DNA from: Anseranas semipalmata
Taxonomy: Eukaryota > Chordata > Aves > Anseriformes > Anseranatidae
Reading direction: 5' to 3'
DNA: 64,000 nucleotides
NCBI GenBank assembly: GCA_013399115.1
Contig: VXAA01001129.1
Span: 13,551 to 77,550, forward strand
The first letter of the stretch is position 1. Every line of letters starts with the position of its first letter. A program made the translations under genes and the position numbers. The notes beneath the pieces were generated by a model. The model did not search any database, had not been told where the DNA came from, and saw nothing but the letters and a program-made list of their open reading frames with translations. Below are positions 22,535 through 34,355 of this stretch, in pieces.

Positions 22535-25500
22535 AATCCATTTAAAGGCGTTGATTAGGTAGAATGGTTTGTGGGTAGGTGTGGCTGTGTGGAGGTTTGA
22601 AACCACAGAGATGGGTATATATGTGTTGTATTAAAAGCCAGGGTCATTGTAAGGATGTGAATCTCAAGAGGAACTCTAATGGTGAGTTCTAAAATACTTC
22701 CTTCACTGGAAGGAAGAGACATGCCTGGGGCCTTTACTTCTGGGCAACAGCAGAGAGGACCTTAGAGTCCAACTATGTAGAATTTAATGCTGGAGATGCT
22801 GTCAGACTCTGCTGGTCCCCTGCAGAGACTAGCTCTGTCTTCACTTCTCCTTCTTGTGTCTGTTTTGCTTTGCATGCTCTGTGATTACCCACATGTGCTT
22901 GTTAAGGTAGGGATGTCTGCTGGTTGATGACGTGCAGTGTCCTGAGGCTGGAAGCAAGGGGAACACGACATCTCTGACAGGGGTGGGGGAAAAGAGCAAG
23001 GAGAGGGGAACAGAAGTGACACAGAAACAGTGTGGGCACCCAGGGCCCGTGTGCATGGTGGGACCTCGGAAGTGATGCTGACCATGTGCTTTGACCACCT
23101 CTGGTCTGAGGAGATGATCACTTTGAACAATGTGACACTGACCCATCACACCTGGCCAACAAAAACTCTCTTTCACTCAACCAAGGAAGCCTACCCCACA
23201 CACTTCATTGCTGTTATTGATATGTTGCCTGAGAGGTGGGCGGTCTGAATTCCAATTAGTCGCAATAATCAGTCAAGCTCAGGAAAATATCCCAAAGATG
23301 GTATTTTAATTCAGGAAAACAGAAGGTCAGATTTTCCATGGTATAAATTAGCCTAACTCCAAACCCTCCACTGTTGCTGTATTAATTTCTTTTAGCTGAC
23401 TTATCAGGTTTGATTACATTGGTTATCATGACAAACCATTTTTCTTTAGGGGAGTAGAAATCTAGAGACAGACTTTAACCATCATTATGCCAATCTAAAT
23501 CTGGAGTAATTCTACTGAGGCTGATGGAGTTACACTACATTTGCAAAGTAAGAAATGAGGTCAGAATCAAGTCATAAAGCAAGATGACATTTAACATCTA
23601 TCAGAGTTGGTGAACGTTTACCTTGTAATATTTAAAACCACTGGTATTTTAGTCATATAGGAAAATGCACTCGCCGAGTCCAATTTAACAAAGTCTAATT
23701 TCAAAAACTGAAGCCCAGTTATCCTAATCTGAGTGACTTTAGATACATATGGGAATATCAAAACATGATTGCCCTGAAACTCAATCTTCTTCTTTTTAAT
23801 TAAAGAAAGAATCCTATCTTAGTCACCTGAGAATCTGTAGATACTCTAAGTATTTGACACTCAGAAGAACTTTTAACAGATAAATTATGAGGACAAGAGA
23901 CAAAAGCTACCATCAATTGTAAAGCAAATTTAAGATAAAACTAAAGATACTCTAATAATTCAGAAAAAAAAAAGAGCTAATCGATCCTGATCTTCAAGTC
24001 CTTCCTTCAAGACAAAAATAAACCTACTGCAGGAATTAATTTAAGTTACCAAAAGTTATGACTAAACCTTCAACTGAAGCAAATCAGCATAGATCCACTG
24101 GTTTCAGTGGAGCTCTACCAATATAGGTAGATGAGAATCTGACTCTCAGCTGCTTTGTAATTTTTTTCTCCTAAGCAACAAACAAAATATTGTTTTTAAG
24201 CTAACATTTCTCTTAAGCTGTCATCGTTTTTCAAACATAGCCTGATCTTTCTTTTGCAACAGATCTCCCAATTTCTCTGTTTTAACAATTTTAGGAGTAA
24301 CACAAATCTTTAAGAAATCACCTTTTTTTTTTTTCATTAAAGTTGTGCAACCTGGATAAAGTAAATGCCTTATACTATACACAACACCACCTCCTCCTAG
24401 CTTTGAAGGAAGAACTGGACAATGCTAAAAGGTTAATCTCATTCTGGAATAATTTCACTGGCTTTATTCAGGCTAGCATAGATAGGAGCACACATACATT
24501 CCCATATCCTATATTGCTTGACTGGCTTTTGTTGGAAAAGTTTTACTGGGCACATCCTCTTTTTCCATTTTTTTGTACTTAGACCCCAAGAGCATTGTAT
24601 TGAAAAAGTAGAAGTGAAATATTACTAAGCTAAATAGATCACACTGCGCTCAAAACTCCTCCTGTCCATCCAGGCAAAAACTGAAAAAGCAGCTCAAACT
24701 CTAGGCTGACATTGGAGATACTCGCACCGCCACGAGGTATCTCCAGATACCTCCAGAAACCAGACTACAGTTCCTCAAGTGGTCCTTCATTGCCAGGGCT
24801 GGTGTCCTGGGTGGTCCTGGCCCAGCTGCCTGCACAGCCAAATGCTGAACCAGTTGAGGGAGATAAAATCTGTTTTTCTCCCACCAGAACAATTCCATGA
24901 GTTGCTGTACTACATGTCCTCATAAACAGCAAACTAAGCAAGCATTGTGGTGACGTGGAGCTGGAAGTGAGTGGCTGAGGGGCTGGAGGGTCAAGAGCTA
25001 CCTAAGGCCATCTAAATAACACCAAATTTGTCACCAGATACGAAGCCACACAATCTGCTACACAATCTGCTGCACCATACTAAACTAAACTTTCAAGAGC
25101 AATTCCCCAGCCCGAATTACAGACCAGAAGCAAACAGGAAGCACAGACAAATGGTGGAGCTCTGGTACACTATGCCAAACCAATTAAGCAGTCAGGCCCA
25201 TCGGTAAAATTGTCTGGAAAGAAAACAGCTCTGTGCCCTTCCTGAGTACAGCACACGGAGAACTGGGAATGCTGTGGGGCTGAAAGGAGACCCAAGCCAA
25301 CCAGCAAATTGCAGTGCACTGGCTAGGCTGATTTCTGTCCCCTTGGTGCCCTTGGTTTTATGGCTGTAGAGGTCCCCACATCACTTCCTGATAACTTTCT
25401 ACTGAATGCTATGAAAATGAAATCTGTGTAGTTTTTCTCTTGTTGATACTGAAGCTTTTAATGCTTGGGCATCCCAAAATACAGTTCTGTTTTGCGCTGT

Positions 25501-26160
25501 ATTCTCTTCTTGTAAGTGTGTTTTTTGGTCATAACACCGGTAGATGTATGGAATGCCACTTATCTATTATCCATCAGGCTGCCATTACAAACATTAAATG
25601 GCTTCCCGACTGCTTCAAAATAAAAAGCGCCAGCAAATATTTAATGCTATACAATAATTAGAAAAGTCTGGAATTGTCTTTCATTCGTTAACCTTAATCA
25701 CATCAACCTGTTCACATACATTAGCGTATCAAATGCCAAAAGCCTGCTGGGAACCCATCCCTTTGCCAGCTGGTATGCACTGTGTTTTACCAGGGCTCCT
25801 TTTTGTATGGGAACCAATGAAAGAGCATCCACAGCAGTTTGACAAAAAACATGGAAACCAGCAAACACATCTGGAAGTTTCTGAGAACGAGCACACACAC
25901 CGTGTATTCATTTATTTTCCCACAAACAGGGAGATAGACAAGAGAATGTAGCCTTTGAAAATCATGTTCACGTGGGACAATATTATTGGAGCACCATGTT
26001 ATGTTACTGCAGAGAAAGCCCACATACCTCCAGTTTTCACCAGGAAGAGAAGTTAACTGTTACTCTGAATACATGGAGTGAGCCACATAGACTGACAAGG
26101 AATTTTGTTACCGAACATTCATCACCCTCTGAAGAAGTCACGTGCTTTTTGCTGTACAGT
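22535..26160. other. unique non-coding DNA
   Basis: No gene recognised. Segments at 23494-23536 and 24092-24120 resemble an old dispersed motif (see findings). A 12-base unit (acacaatctgct) is duplicated near 25050-25073. Confidence 0.45.
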
Positions 26161-26164
26161 GGTA

Positions 26165-26185
26165 TTGTTTTGTTTTGTTTTGTTT
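26165..26185. repeat. (TTTTG)n microsatellite
   Basis: Four TTTTG units. Confidence 0.85.
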
Positions 26186-27770
26186 CCCACAGAAAGTAGA
26201 AATTAATACAGAAATATAGCCTAGTGGAGGAGTGGATCAGCAAGAAAGGGGCACAGAGTTATGCCTACAGATGGTCTCTGCAGCCCCCAAGGGCACAGAA
26301 GGGAAGGGGACACATTATTGCTGCCTGGCTCCATGCACATGCTCCAAGCCATATGGGTGCAGCCACAGTCACCCTGTTGCACACCTTCCTGTCCCTCAGC
26401 TGAATCATTTTGTGATTAAAAACAGGGTAAACCCTACGCTGGAAACATTCTCATAAAGTGTGACTTTGGCAAAAGTAGAATGCCACTTAATATTACTAGT
26501 GCATTTTACTTTTTGTAGCTTAGATGAAATTTAAAGACACAAGCTTATTTTTTCTTATTCTTGCCCTTCTTGTCTTGCCTACTTTTTGCCTTGCCCGCTG
26601 CTTTTGTTCTTGACCACTATGCCAGCAGCAATTTCCCTTCTACTGCTGCTTTTTCCCCAGGTAGGTGAAGTGAGGTATATCTTAGAGCTGAATTCTGCAC
26701 TACATAAAACACTATCTTTTCCATAATGAATCCTGCACATTGTCTCAGGGGCCACACACACAATTAAGAACAATATGAAATTTAATTAAGACAGGATAAT
26801 AATAAGGGCATGAATGTCACCATGAACTCTAAGTGAATACAGCCCCCCACAGTAAATGATCTGGGAGCTGGACTGAAAGCCAGCTGCCAGCACTCAGGCC
26901 CCAGCCACCCACGTGTGATTTCAGCACCTGACCTCAAGCACCAAGGTACGGGAAGGGGAGGAAAGGTGACTGCCAAGCAGTTAGGACCCAAGGGCTACAG
27001 ATTTTCATAGAGTAATGTCAAAATGGGGAGTTACAGCTGGAAGTGGTAATGGAGGGAGTGGGCTCTGGGTGCTGAGCGCTCTGAATGCTCAGCATCATGC
27101 CCTCAAACAAGCCTGCTCTTGCGTGGGACACCACAGGTCACCTCCGAGGGCTGTTGCTCAAAGGGTGCTCCTGTGATAGGCACTACGATGGGTGCAGGCA
27201 CAACCTTTAGACCGCAAAATTCACTTCTGCTCACTGTGTCTGTCTTGCCAGTCTGTCCTGTCTGTGTATGTCTACATCCACAGTGCAGTCCTGAAGTACC
27301 CTCAGACATTGTTTGAGAACCCCAAAGACTACAAATTAAGTAGCATCACAAGTACGTTTTGTACATCAAAACAAAAAGAGTGCTACCAAATAAAAAAGTA
27401 TCGGAGAACTGAGAGGAAAGAAAGGACTGACTGCAGCTCATGTTTCCATTAGGGGAAAATACTTGCTAAGATCTAGATAAATCTTAGCTACAAAATCCAA
27501 GTACAGAGGTAGACATCTGACATGTGGCTAAAGTATTTCCATCCCCTGGCTCCTCCCGCCTTTTCCCCTCTCCCCAAGGAGCCAGCGCAGCTCTGGCAGT
27601 TCACACTGGCTGAGAAAGGGGCTTCTACTCCTTAGACTCCAGTCATGTGTGCACATCTTCTCATTTAAGCTCTTCCATTCTGTTTCTCTCCGAGGCTGAG
27701 AAATCTGCTTTTTGGGGGAAAAAAAAGAAGTGGGGAAGCTCATTAGCAATTTGTTTAGAATTTGAATGTC
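26186..27770. other. unique non-coding DNA
   Basis: No gene, repeat family or strong regulatory motif recognised. Confidence 0.45.
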
Positions 27771-27775
27771 AGCGT

Positions 27776-27798
27776 AGTCACTTAGTGTCTAAGTGACT
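27776..27798. other. perfect hairpin, 10-bp arms and 3-base loop
   Basis: AGTCACTTAG-tgt-CTAAGTGACT is perfectly self-complementary. Each arm carries GTCACTT, near an AP-1/CREB-like half site. It could be a dimer-binding site or cruciform. The stem is too short for a microRNA precursor. Confidence 0.5.
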
Positions 27799-28429
27799 AA
27801 AAAATGTATGCAAGTCTTCTGACTTTCAGCAAGAGATCCAGTGTTCTAACATCAGAATAAACAATATAATTACTGTGTGTATGAAGACATATTGGTCTCT
27901 GTATAATGAGATATTCAAATCTGCTCTACTTGAATCAGATCATAGAGATATATTAAACACACATGGCGAAAGAATTCAGTGTAAGGGTAACCATGTGTTC
28001 TGCCAAGTCTTTCTATGCATGAATGGGCTGCCAGGGCACCATAGGCTACAGACAAAGTACAGGAGAGCTGTGTTCAGAGGTAGGGAAATGGGGTTGCTAA
28101 GGTATTTCCTCTTCGTTCCCTCTAACATGTGAGTGTCTCCCATTTCTCTTCCTCTTTCACAGGCTGGTGCACCTCAAAAGCAATTCCACCAGAATTTACT
28201 GTAACATTACTGTATCATGGTTTCTTGGTACGCTTTATTACTGCGTATTTATAGCACCCAGGAGCGAGCTAGCTGCTTGAGTGAGAGGGGTAGCGACTGC
28301 GAAGGCTATCCTCAGTTTCATTTGCAGAGTTGTTTTCACAAGTTCGTGGCATTGTGGAAAACATGCCTCCTTTTCTAGGATGGCTGCAGCTATTTTCAAG
28401 CTGGGCTGCCTGAACTTGCTGCCTGGCTG

Positions 28430-28600
28430 CGGCGTGTGTGAGCCCGATAGGTGCTGAGGGTTGATTGACGCGTCGGAAACCCACGGCGTGGGCCCCTTGC
28501 TGTGCCTGAGATCATGTATTGCTATAGACCATCAGTAGCAACCATTGTCAAAGCATAATATGTCGATTTTTGGCAGTGTTATTTCAACATCCAGATACTA
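28430..28600. promoter_or_regulatory. small enhancer-like segment
   Basis: It contains gttgattgacgcgtcgg, with a PBX/MEIS/HOX-type TGATTGAC core next to CpG-containing sequence in an otherwise CpG-poor region. The motif is seen. The role is inferred. Confidence 0.25.
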
Positions 28601-30700
28601 TGAAAAACATGGCAAGATGAAAACAGTAGCTGTTTTGCTTACTTGTAGAATTGTCTAAGCGTGGATACCATAGCAGATTGAGTTACGCCCAGCTGCCAAA
28701 ACAGACACGGAGAACGTTTCTGCGGGTCAAAAGAAAAGTATGAGCGCCAAAGTGTGCTGTTCCAGGGGCAGCTGAGCTGCTGCAGGGACCTCGGTGTGAC
28801 GGATCGGGAAAACATGAATGAATCAAGGCCACAATTTCAATCTTTATCACTCACAAGCAAGTGTGCGGGTATGTGGACAAGTTTCTCTGCTGAGAGTGCT
28901 GACAGGGATTTTAAAGGAAATTTTGTCTTGCTTTTCATTCCCAGGGCATGTGTGACATATACAATGTATTAAGCATTCTCTGGGCACAGCTGCTCGCATG
29001 CCTGCTGGGGTGTCAGGGCATTTTCAGAGGATGCTTCTCTTTCCCATCTGTTGATGGAAGCAAAGTTTTGGGGTGGCAGGAGCAAGCTGTGAAGGCAGAA
29101 GGAGTCCAGTCCTTGCTCCTCTCTTGGCAGTTGCGGCGGCTGTGTTTAAGCAGAGTGCTTCTCAAGCCGAGATGGCAATTCGCATGGAAAATAGGTTCTG
29201 AGGAGAAAACACCCCCTTATGCCGCTGCCAGGGATACAAAGTTGGGAAAAGATTTATCAGGAGAAGCCTGGCCATTTTTAGGAAGTGAGAACTCACTATT
29301 TCAAAGCAGAAAAGAGAGCGAGACCTATCTATCTCTTCAGTAAACCACAGCTGCCAGAAGGAAAGGTGTCAAAGAGATGTGGTTATCAAACCTGATGTCT
29401 TAGAGGTTTTGGTGGTAACGAGGGAAGGGGAGCTGGGGGAGAAAAGATTTAATGGGAGTTGCATATGCACAACTACTCTTAGAATAAACTCAGGCTTTGT
29501 ATTTTATTTCACTTAGAGAGGGACTGTAGAGTTTATTTTTGCAGAATCAATGAGGAAAAGCCACAGTTTTAGAAATAAACAAACCGTGGATGGCTCTTAT
29601 CCTCTTTTCTTTCATACAGATCTTTCAAGTCCATGTGAGGTTTCAAATACTGAGCCACGATTCAGATACCAGGCTCAGTTTTTAACTCACGTTTAAATTA
29701 ATAGCTCAGGCCTGGAGAGCTAGAATACTGCACGAACCTTTTTTCAAAGCACTATTCTAATAGTGCATTCTATCAACTAAGGGTGATCTCTAATATCAAG
29801 GTCAACCCTATACTACAACTCCAGTGGAAGGAAGACCTATACCATGTGTTAGTCTGAAAGTGTCATGATATGGCTTTTTTAAAGCAAATGTATTAGCATT
29901 TAGTAAAGAAGCCAGCACAATGGTAGATTTCTTCTTTCCAGAGCATGAGGTGGCCTTTTAATTTCACCAAATCTATCTTTGAAGGGTGTGGAAAATCAAA
30001 AAGAGATGGATAAGCAGATAGTTAAGCTGGATAGATATATTGACTTCATCAGACAATGTTTGTATGCCTAAAAACACTCTTTCATCCTTATGAGAGTCTT
30101 GTTCATATCCTCACCCTGTGGAAGTGGTTAGCTTTTAATTCATTCAAGAGATGCTATCAAAAAAAGAGGAAGGTATTTTTTACAATCCCCAAACCAAAAT
30201 AATACTGCTAAACAATACATAATTCATATCTCTTCAGAATTCTGAATGTGGTCAGAAATAAATAGCAGCGCAGGCATTTAAGAGCTATTCTCATTGAAAG
30301 ATGTAATTAATTGGTGTTATCCACAAAATATTTCTTCGAGGGGGGGAGTCTGCGTTGCTTTAATTACAAGTAATTGTTCTCAAAATCATGCAGCTCATAA
30401 GTTTTGCAGGCTAGACAGTGATTATGCATCAATACACTAATCTATCACTTTCATTATTTTAGTCATCTGGGTGTGATCATCAAACTTTGGAGTATAAACC
30501 AGACCCTAAACCAGACACAGCTCATGCTTCCATTCTTTCCAAGTCAGTTTGTTTTAAAAGAAAGATTTTGCGTTGGTGATGCAAATCTCAAAGCTGTTGT
30601 TTCAAATGAAGACAGTAAATTAAATTAAATTCCCCTTTCTATGTTATTAGACAGTGACAAGGAAAAGGATGTTCTTGTGACTGCATGCTGGCCTGGGGGG
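28601..30700. other. unique non-coding DNA
   Basis: AT-rich, with no gene recognised. Confidence 0.45.
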
Positions 30701-30707
30701 CTCAGGA

Positions 30708-30718
30708 CCCCCCCCCCC
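30708..30718. repeat. poly(C), 11 bases
   Basis: Uninterrupted C run, a likely trouble spot for sequencing and a possible i-motif/G-run site. Confidence 0.85.
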
Positions 30719-31000
30719 AGTATTTCTGCATTCTTCCATGGGCTGTCTTTGTGGACAGGAGGTTTCACTTTCTGGGCTTCGTTCAGACTGCCTAGCAAGT
30801 GTACTGGGAGTCAGCTGCTGGAGACCAAGAGCTCATTGTTCTCTCCATGTCAGACACCAGAGTGGTGATAATGCTGGTACTGGGCATCTTCAGGTGCTTG
30901 CCAGCATGGAAGGAGAATGAGCAAACCTCCTCCCAGCTTGGGAATGCAGAGAGCCTTACACCATTAGTGTTTATACAGTTTAACACTTCATCTATTAAAA

Positions 31001-31074
31001 AACAACAACAACAACAAAAAAAGTAGCTACCTAACTGCAATTTATTATCATTACTATTATTGTTATTATTATTA
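31001..31074. repeat. (AAC)n and (TTA)n microsatellites
   Basis: An AAC run at about 31001-31022 is followed, after about 20 bases, by an imperfect TTA/TTG run at about 31042-31074. Confidence 0.85.
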
Positions 31075-31079
31075 CCAGA

Positions 31080-32090
31080 TGAATGCAGAGCTGAGTTTGT
31101 TATTAACTGGAGCACTGTTCATCCCAGTCTTTAGCCATCCTTACCTGAGATACCACAAAAGCACCCATGTAAATCAAAGTTAAGCAGAGGATTAAGTGCT
31201 GTCCTGCATAAAGATGGCTTAAGTACATGTTTCCTGAATCAAGGCATAAGCTGGTATTTTACTACTGTCTCTGCAATACTGCTTTTGCTACCTCATTAAA
31301 ATGAGAGGATGCTTGCATAAATTCCTCATATTGACATACAAGACTATGTCTGTCTCCCTGAGAATTTGGAGATTTCTTTCCTTCTCCCCCAAATTAATAA
31401 GTGCTGTCACCTGCATCGCTAAACACCAATTCGCTGCTTACCGCTAACAAGACCTCCACGTAATGTAGCTAACAGTAGTATTTCAAAAATAGAGCTCTCC
31501 TGTTCCCAGCATGTCTGACAAGAATACATTAGAGGCACCTGTCCCTGGTACCAATATTTTGTTTTCTCTACTTTTAAGTGGGAAGAAATCTAAAGCACTG
31601 AAATTTTCCTTGAAAGCAAAGCAAATGTGAATGCAGTAATCTCTTTTCCCATCCTGCACCCCCTCTTTCAATCCTCTCCAGACATAGGGAAATTTCCAAA
31701 GGTAGGTAAACTTTAGAAACATATTCTTTTGGGTGAAAAACTAAAATTATCTCTTCCCTAATAATTTTCATTAAAAATCATCAAGTAGTAGGAAACTGTT
31801 TAATTACATTTGGAACTAGGAGACTGGTTCTGTGCTCACCAAACCAAAGACATATATACTGCATATATCAGCAATATTAAAACAAGTCCATCATATCTGT
31901 TATCTGGGCCAAGACAAATAACAACGGTACAACAGAAACTCAGGCTTTGTAAAATCTAGGCATTCCCCACCTCCTTTGTTTGAATTGCAAGCGTAGTTCT
32001 GTAGGTTGTAGGACAGGCCTCTTAGGACCTTAACTTCAGGTGTTTGTCCTGCATACACTGACACCTGAGGTAGAGTCCTTGGATCCCTTC
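31080..32090. other. unique non-coding DNA
   Basis: No gene recognised. Confidence 0.45.
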
Positions 32091-32091
32091 A

Positions 32092-32250
32092 ACATGGATG
32101 CCCCCTCCCTGGAGGTGTCCAAGGCCAGGTTGAATGGGTCTTTGGGCAACCCAGTCTAGTGGAAAGTGTCCCTGTCCATGGCAGGGGGGTTGGAACTGGG
32201 TGGTCTTTAAGGTCCCTTCCAACTCAAAGCATTCTGTGGTTCTATGATTA
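32092..32250 (+). mobile_element. CR1 LINE, 5'-truncated 3' end
   Basis: Matches the 3' end of avian CR1: ccctccctggaggtgtccaa, then gggcaacccagtctagtgg, catggcaggggggttggaac and ggtccctt-ccaactcaaagc, ending in attctgtggttctatgatt. CR1 inserts without poly(A) and ends in short 8-base repeats, as seen here. About 160 bases are present, so the element is heavily 5'-truncated and not mobile. It is much less decayed than the LINE at 5630-7130, so it belongs to a younger wave. Confidence 0.95.
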
Positions 32251-32510
32251 CAACATCAGTGGAGTGAAATAGGTGTTTTGACGACTCAATTCATCTAGTC
32301 AAATGTAGATGTCAGCCCTAGAAGATGATAAAACTCCCACACATGCCCATTTTTCTGTACTGACTTCAAAAGGTATGAAGTGCTCTGGTGCATCCTCAGA
32401 CTTCATACATCTGCTTAGCTTCTCCTGCTAGGCTCTACCTTCATCCGTTAGCATTCATTTTATTTGGATGTCTTCTGTTAGAAAACAACTGAGTTTTGCT
32501 TTTACTTTTG

Positions 32511-32530
32511 TGACAATGATAGACAATGAT
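32511..32530. repeat. short tandem duplication
   Basis: A 10-base unit (acaatgatag) occurs twice in tandem. Confidence 0.6.
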
Positions 32531-32578
32531 AGTGTAAGCTGACAAAGTATTTCTCCTGTTTAGGGCTGCTTGTGTGTG

Positions 32579-32619
32579 TTTTTTTTTGTTGTTGTTGTTT
32601 GTTTGTTTGTTTGTTTTTT
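32579..32619. repeat. T-rich (TTG)n/(TTTG)n microsatellite
   Basis: A poly(T) start, then TTG and TTTG units. Confidence 0.9.
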
Positions 32620-34325
32620 CAGTTTTCCTGAGCATTTGAGCAGCAGATTTGAATAATCTTAGAAATGGATTTAATGCTAGATCAGACTCAGTGAAGTCCC
32701 TATTAAAAATCTCTGAAGGATGTCTATTGACCAACAGGGAGACTGGGTTGAGTCTCATAAGTGTGCTGCCACGAAGCCAGCCAAGACAGCACTGTAAATC
32801 AGTAATACTGGTTTAACTTCAATCAAATCCATTGACAGTAGTTGAGAATGCAGATGTAAAATTGTTTCCTTTCTTATTCACCTGAGAAATTAAACATTTT
32901 ATAGGAAAGAAGGGAGTATCCAAACAGCACATTTGTACTTTTTCCCATATTTTTTTGGTGTTGCTGTCATGTGAAGAAACAGAAAATATTGCCTCATTTT
33001 CCTTACCATTTGTATGGGATTTAAAGTAGGATCTTTTGTCTTGTTCAGTATGTGCTCTCAGCCCAACCCTATGTTTAAATAAAAGCAGAACATTTATAAA
33101 AAGACGCAGCAAAATAAACTGAATAACAGAACTTTCTGAAAAACCTGTTTAACACTTGTTGCAACTGCTTACCACATTTGATTCAATCTCTTTATACATG
33201 TTTCTATGCAGCTTTTTAGCAGGATTTCCACATACCTGGCTTTCAAGCACCTGGCAGTCCTAAGACACTGCACAAACCTTGCAGAAGTAGCTGAGATAAA
33301 TCTTTATAAGGTAAATGGATAACAGAGTGACCTCAGCCTGAAGTTTCCTTCTTGCCTGTTTTCTTGAGTAAGGATCTAAATGCTGTTTGAAAAAGTTGTG
33401 CTTTTTAATGAGGAGTTCACTTTATAAATAATAAGGTTGTATCCATTTACTTTTACCAAGTTAGTCATCTTTTGACTATTCCATCTGCTTCTAGATCATG
33501 TAGTAATAAGAAATAAAGGCACTTTATGGACCTGATTTTCCAAACACTTACCTCACTATACACCAGAAGTAACTCCCCTGCAGTCATTAGGTCTGATTTC
33601 TCTCATACTTCATTCTTGCCTGGCTTCCAGAAAACTGGGGTGTGGGGAGTGGGGAGAGGACCTGGGCTGGGCAGATCTTTTGTCCCTCTCCTTCTTGGGC
33701 TGCTTTAAGCTGTGGCTGCCCTACCAGCTCTCAGGGGACCATGGTGGCACCAGAGCATGGCTGGGACACTGGAACCACTTGTGGTGGTCCATCCTTTCTC
33801 TCCCAGCCTACCAAGATGTCTTCCAGAAGAGAGCTTGGAAAAAGGGGCCAGCAAGCAACGGTGACACCATTTTTACACAGGCTAGTCGCACAGGTGAGAG
33901 GGATGTTTGGGTCAGTCTGTGCCCCTTGTAATCTCTCCTCAGCCCCACACAGCATTGCCATCCTCTGGGATCACACCGGTGGGAAATGGGCTCAAGTAAG
34001 AAGAGCTGCAAACCTTAGAGGGGCCCTTTTTAACTTATGTAAATGTTTTGCAGTTACATTAAGTCTCATTGTGAAGAAATAAACTCTGCACATTGAAATT
34101 GGCACTATTTTGGTTCATCATCTTTTGTGTTCACAGTTGTTAAAGAAAGCAGGCTGAGTCTTCACAAAAATGTTAGTTTGCTGGAAAAAAAGCTGCAGTG
34201 AAGTGACACTTTGATTATAATTAAAAACTTTTCAGTTGATTTAACAGTTCACTTTAGGCATTTTTGGGGCTGTGGAAATAGCAGTGCTTTTAAGATAATG
34301 AACATTGTATGATTGCTAATGAAAT
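32620..34325. other. unique non-coding DNA
   Basis: No gene recognised. Bases 33530-33600 resemble an old dispersed motif (see findings). Confidence 0.45.
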
Positions 34326-34336
34326 CCACATACGCA

Positions 34337-34355
34337 CATATATATATATATATAT
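34337..34355. repeat. (TA)n microsatellite
   Basis: About nine TA units. Confidence 0.9.

Noticed and set aside
32019..32091. Extending the CR1 leftward
   Set aside because: The sequence before about 32092 no longer matches the CR1 3' region as I know it, so the element is called only from there.
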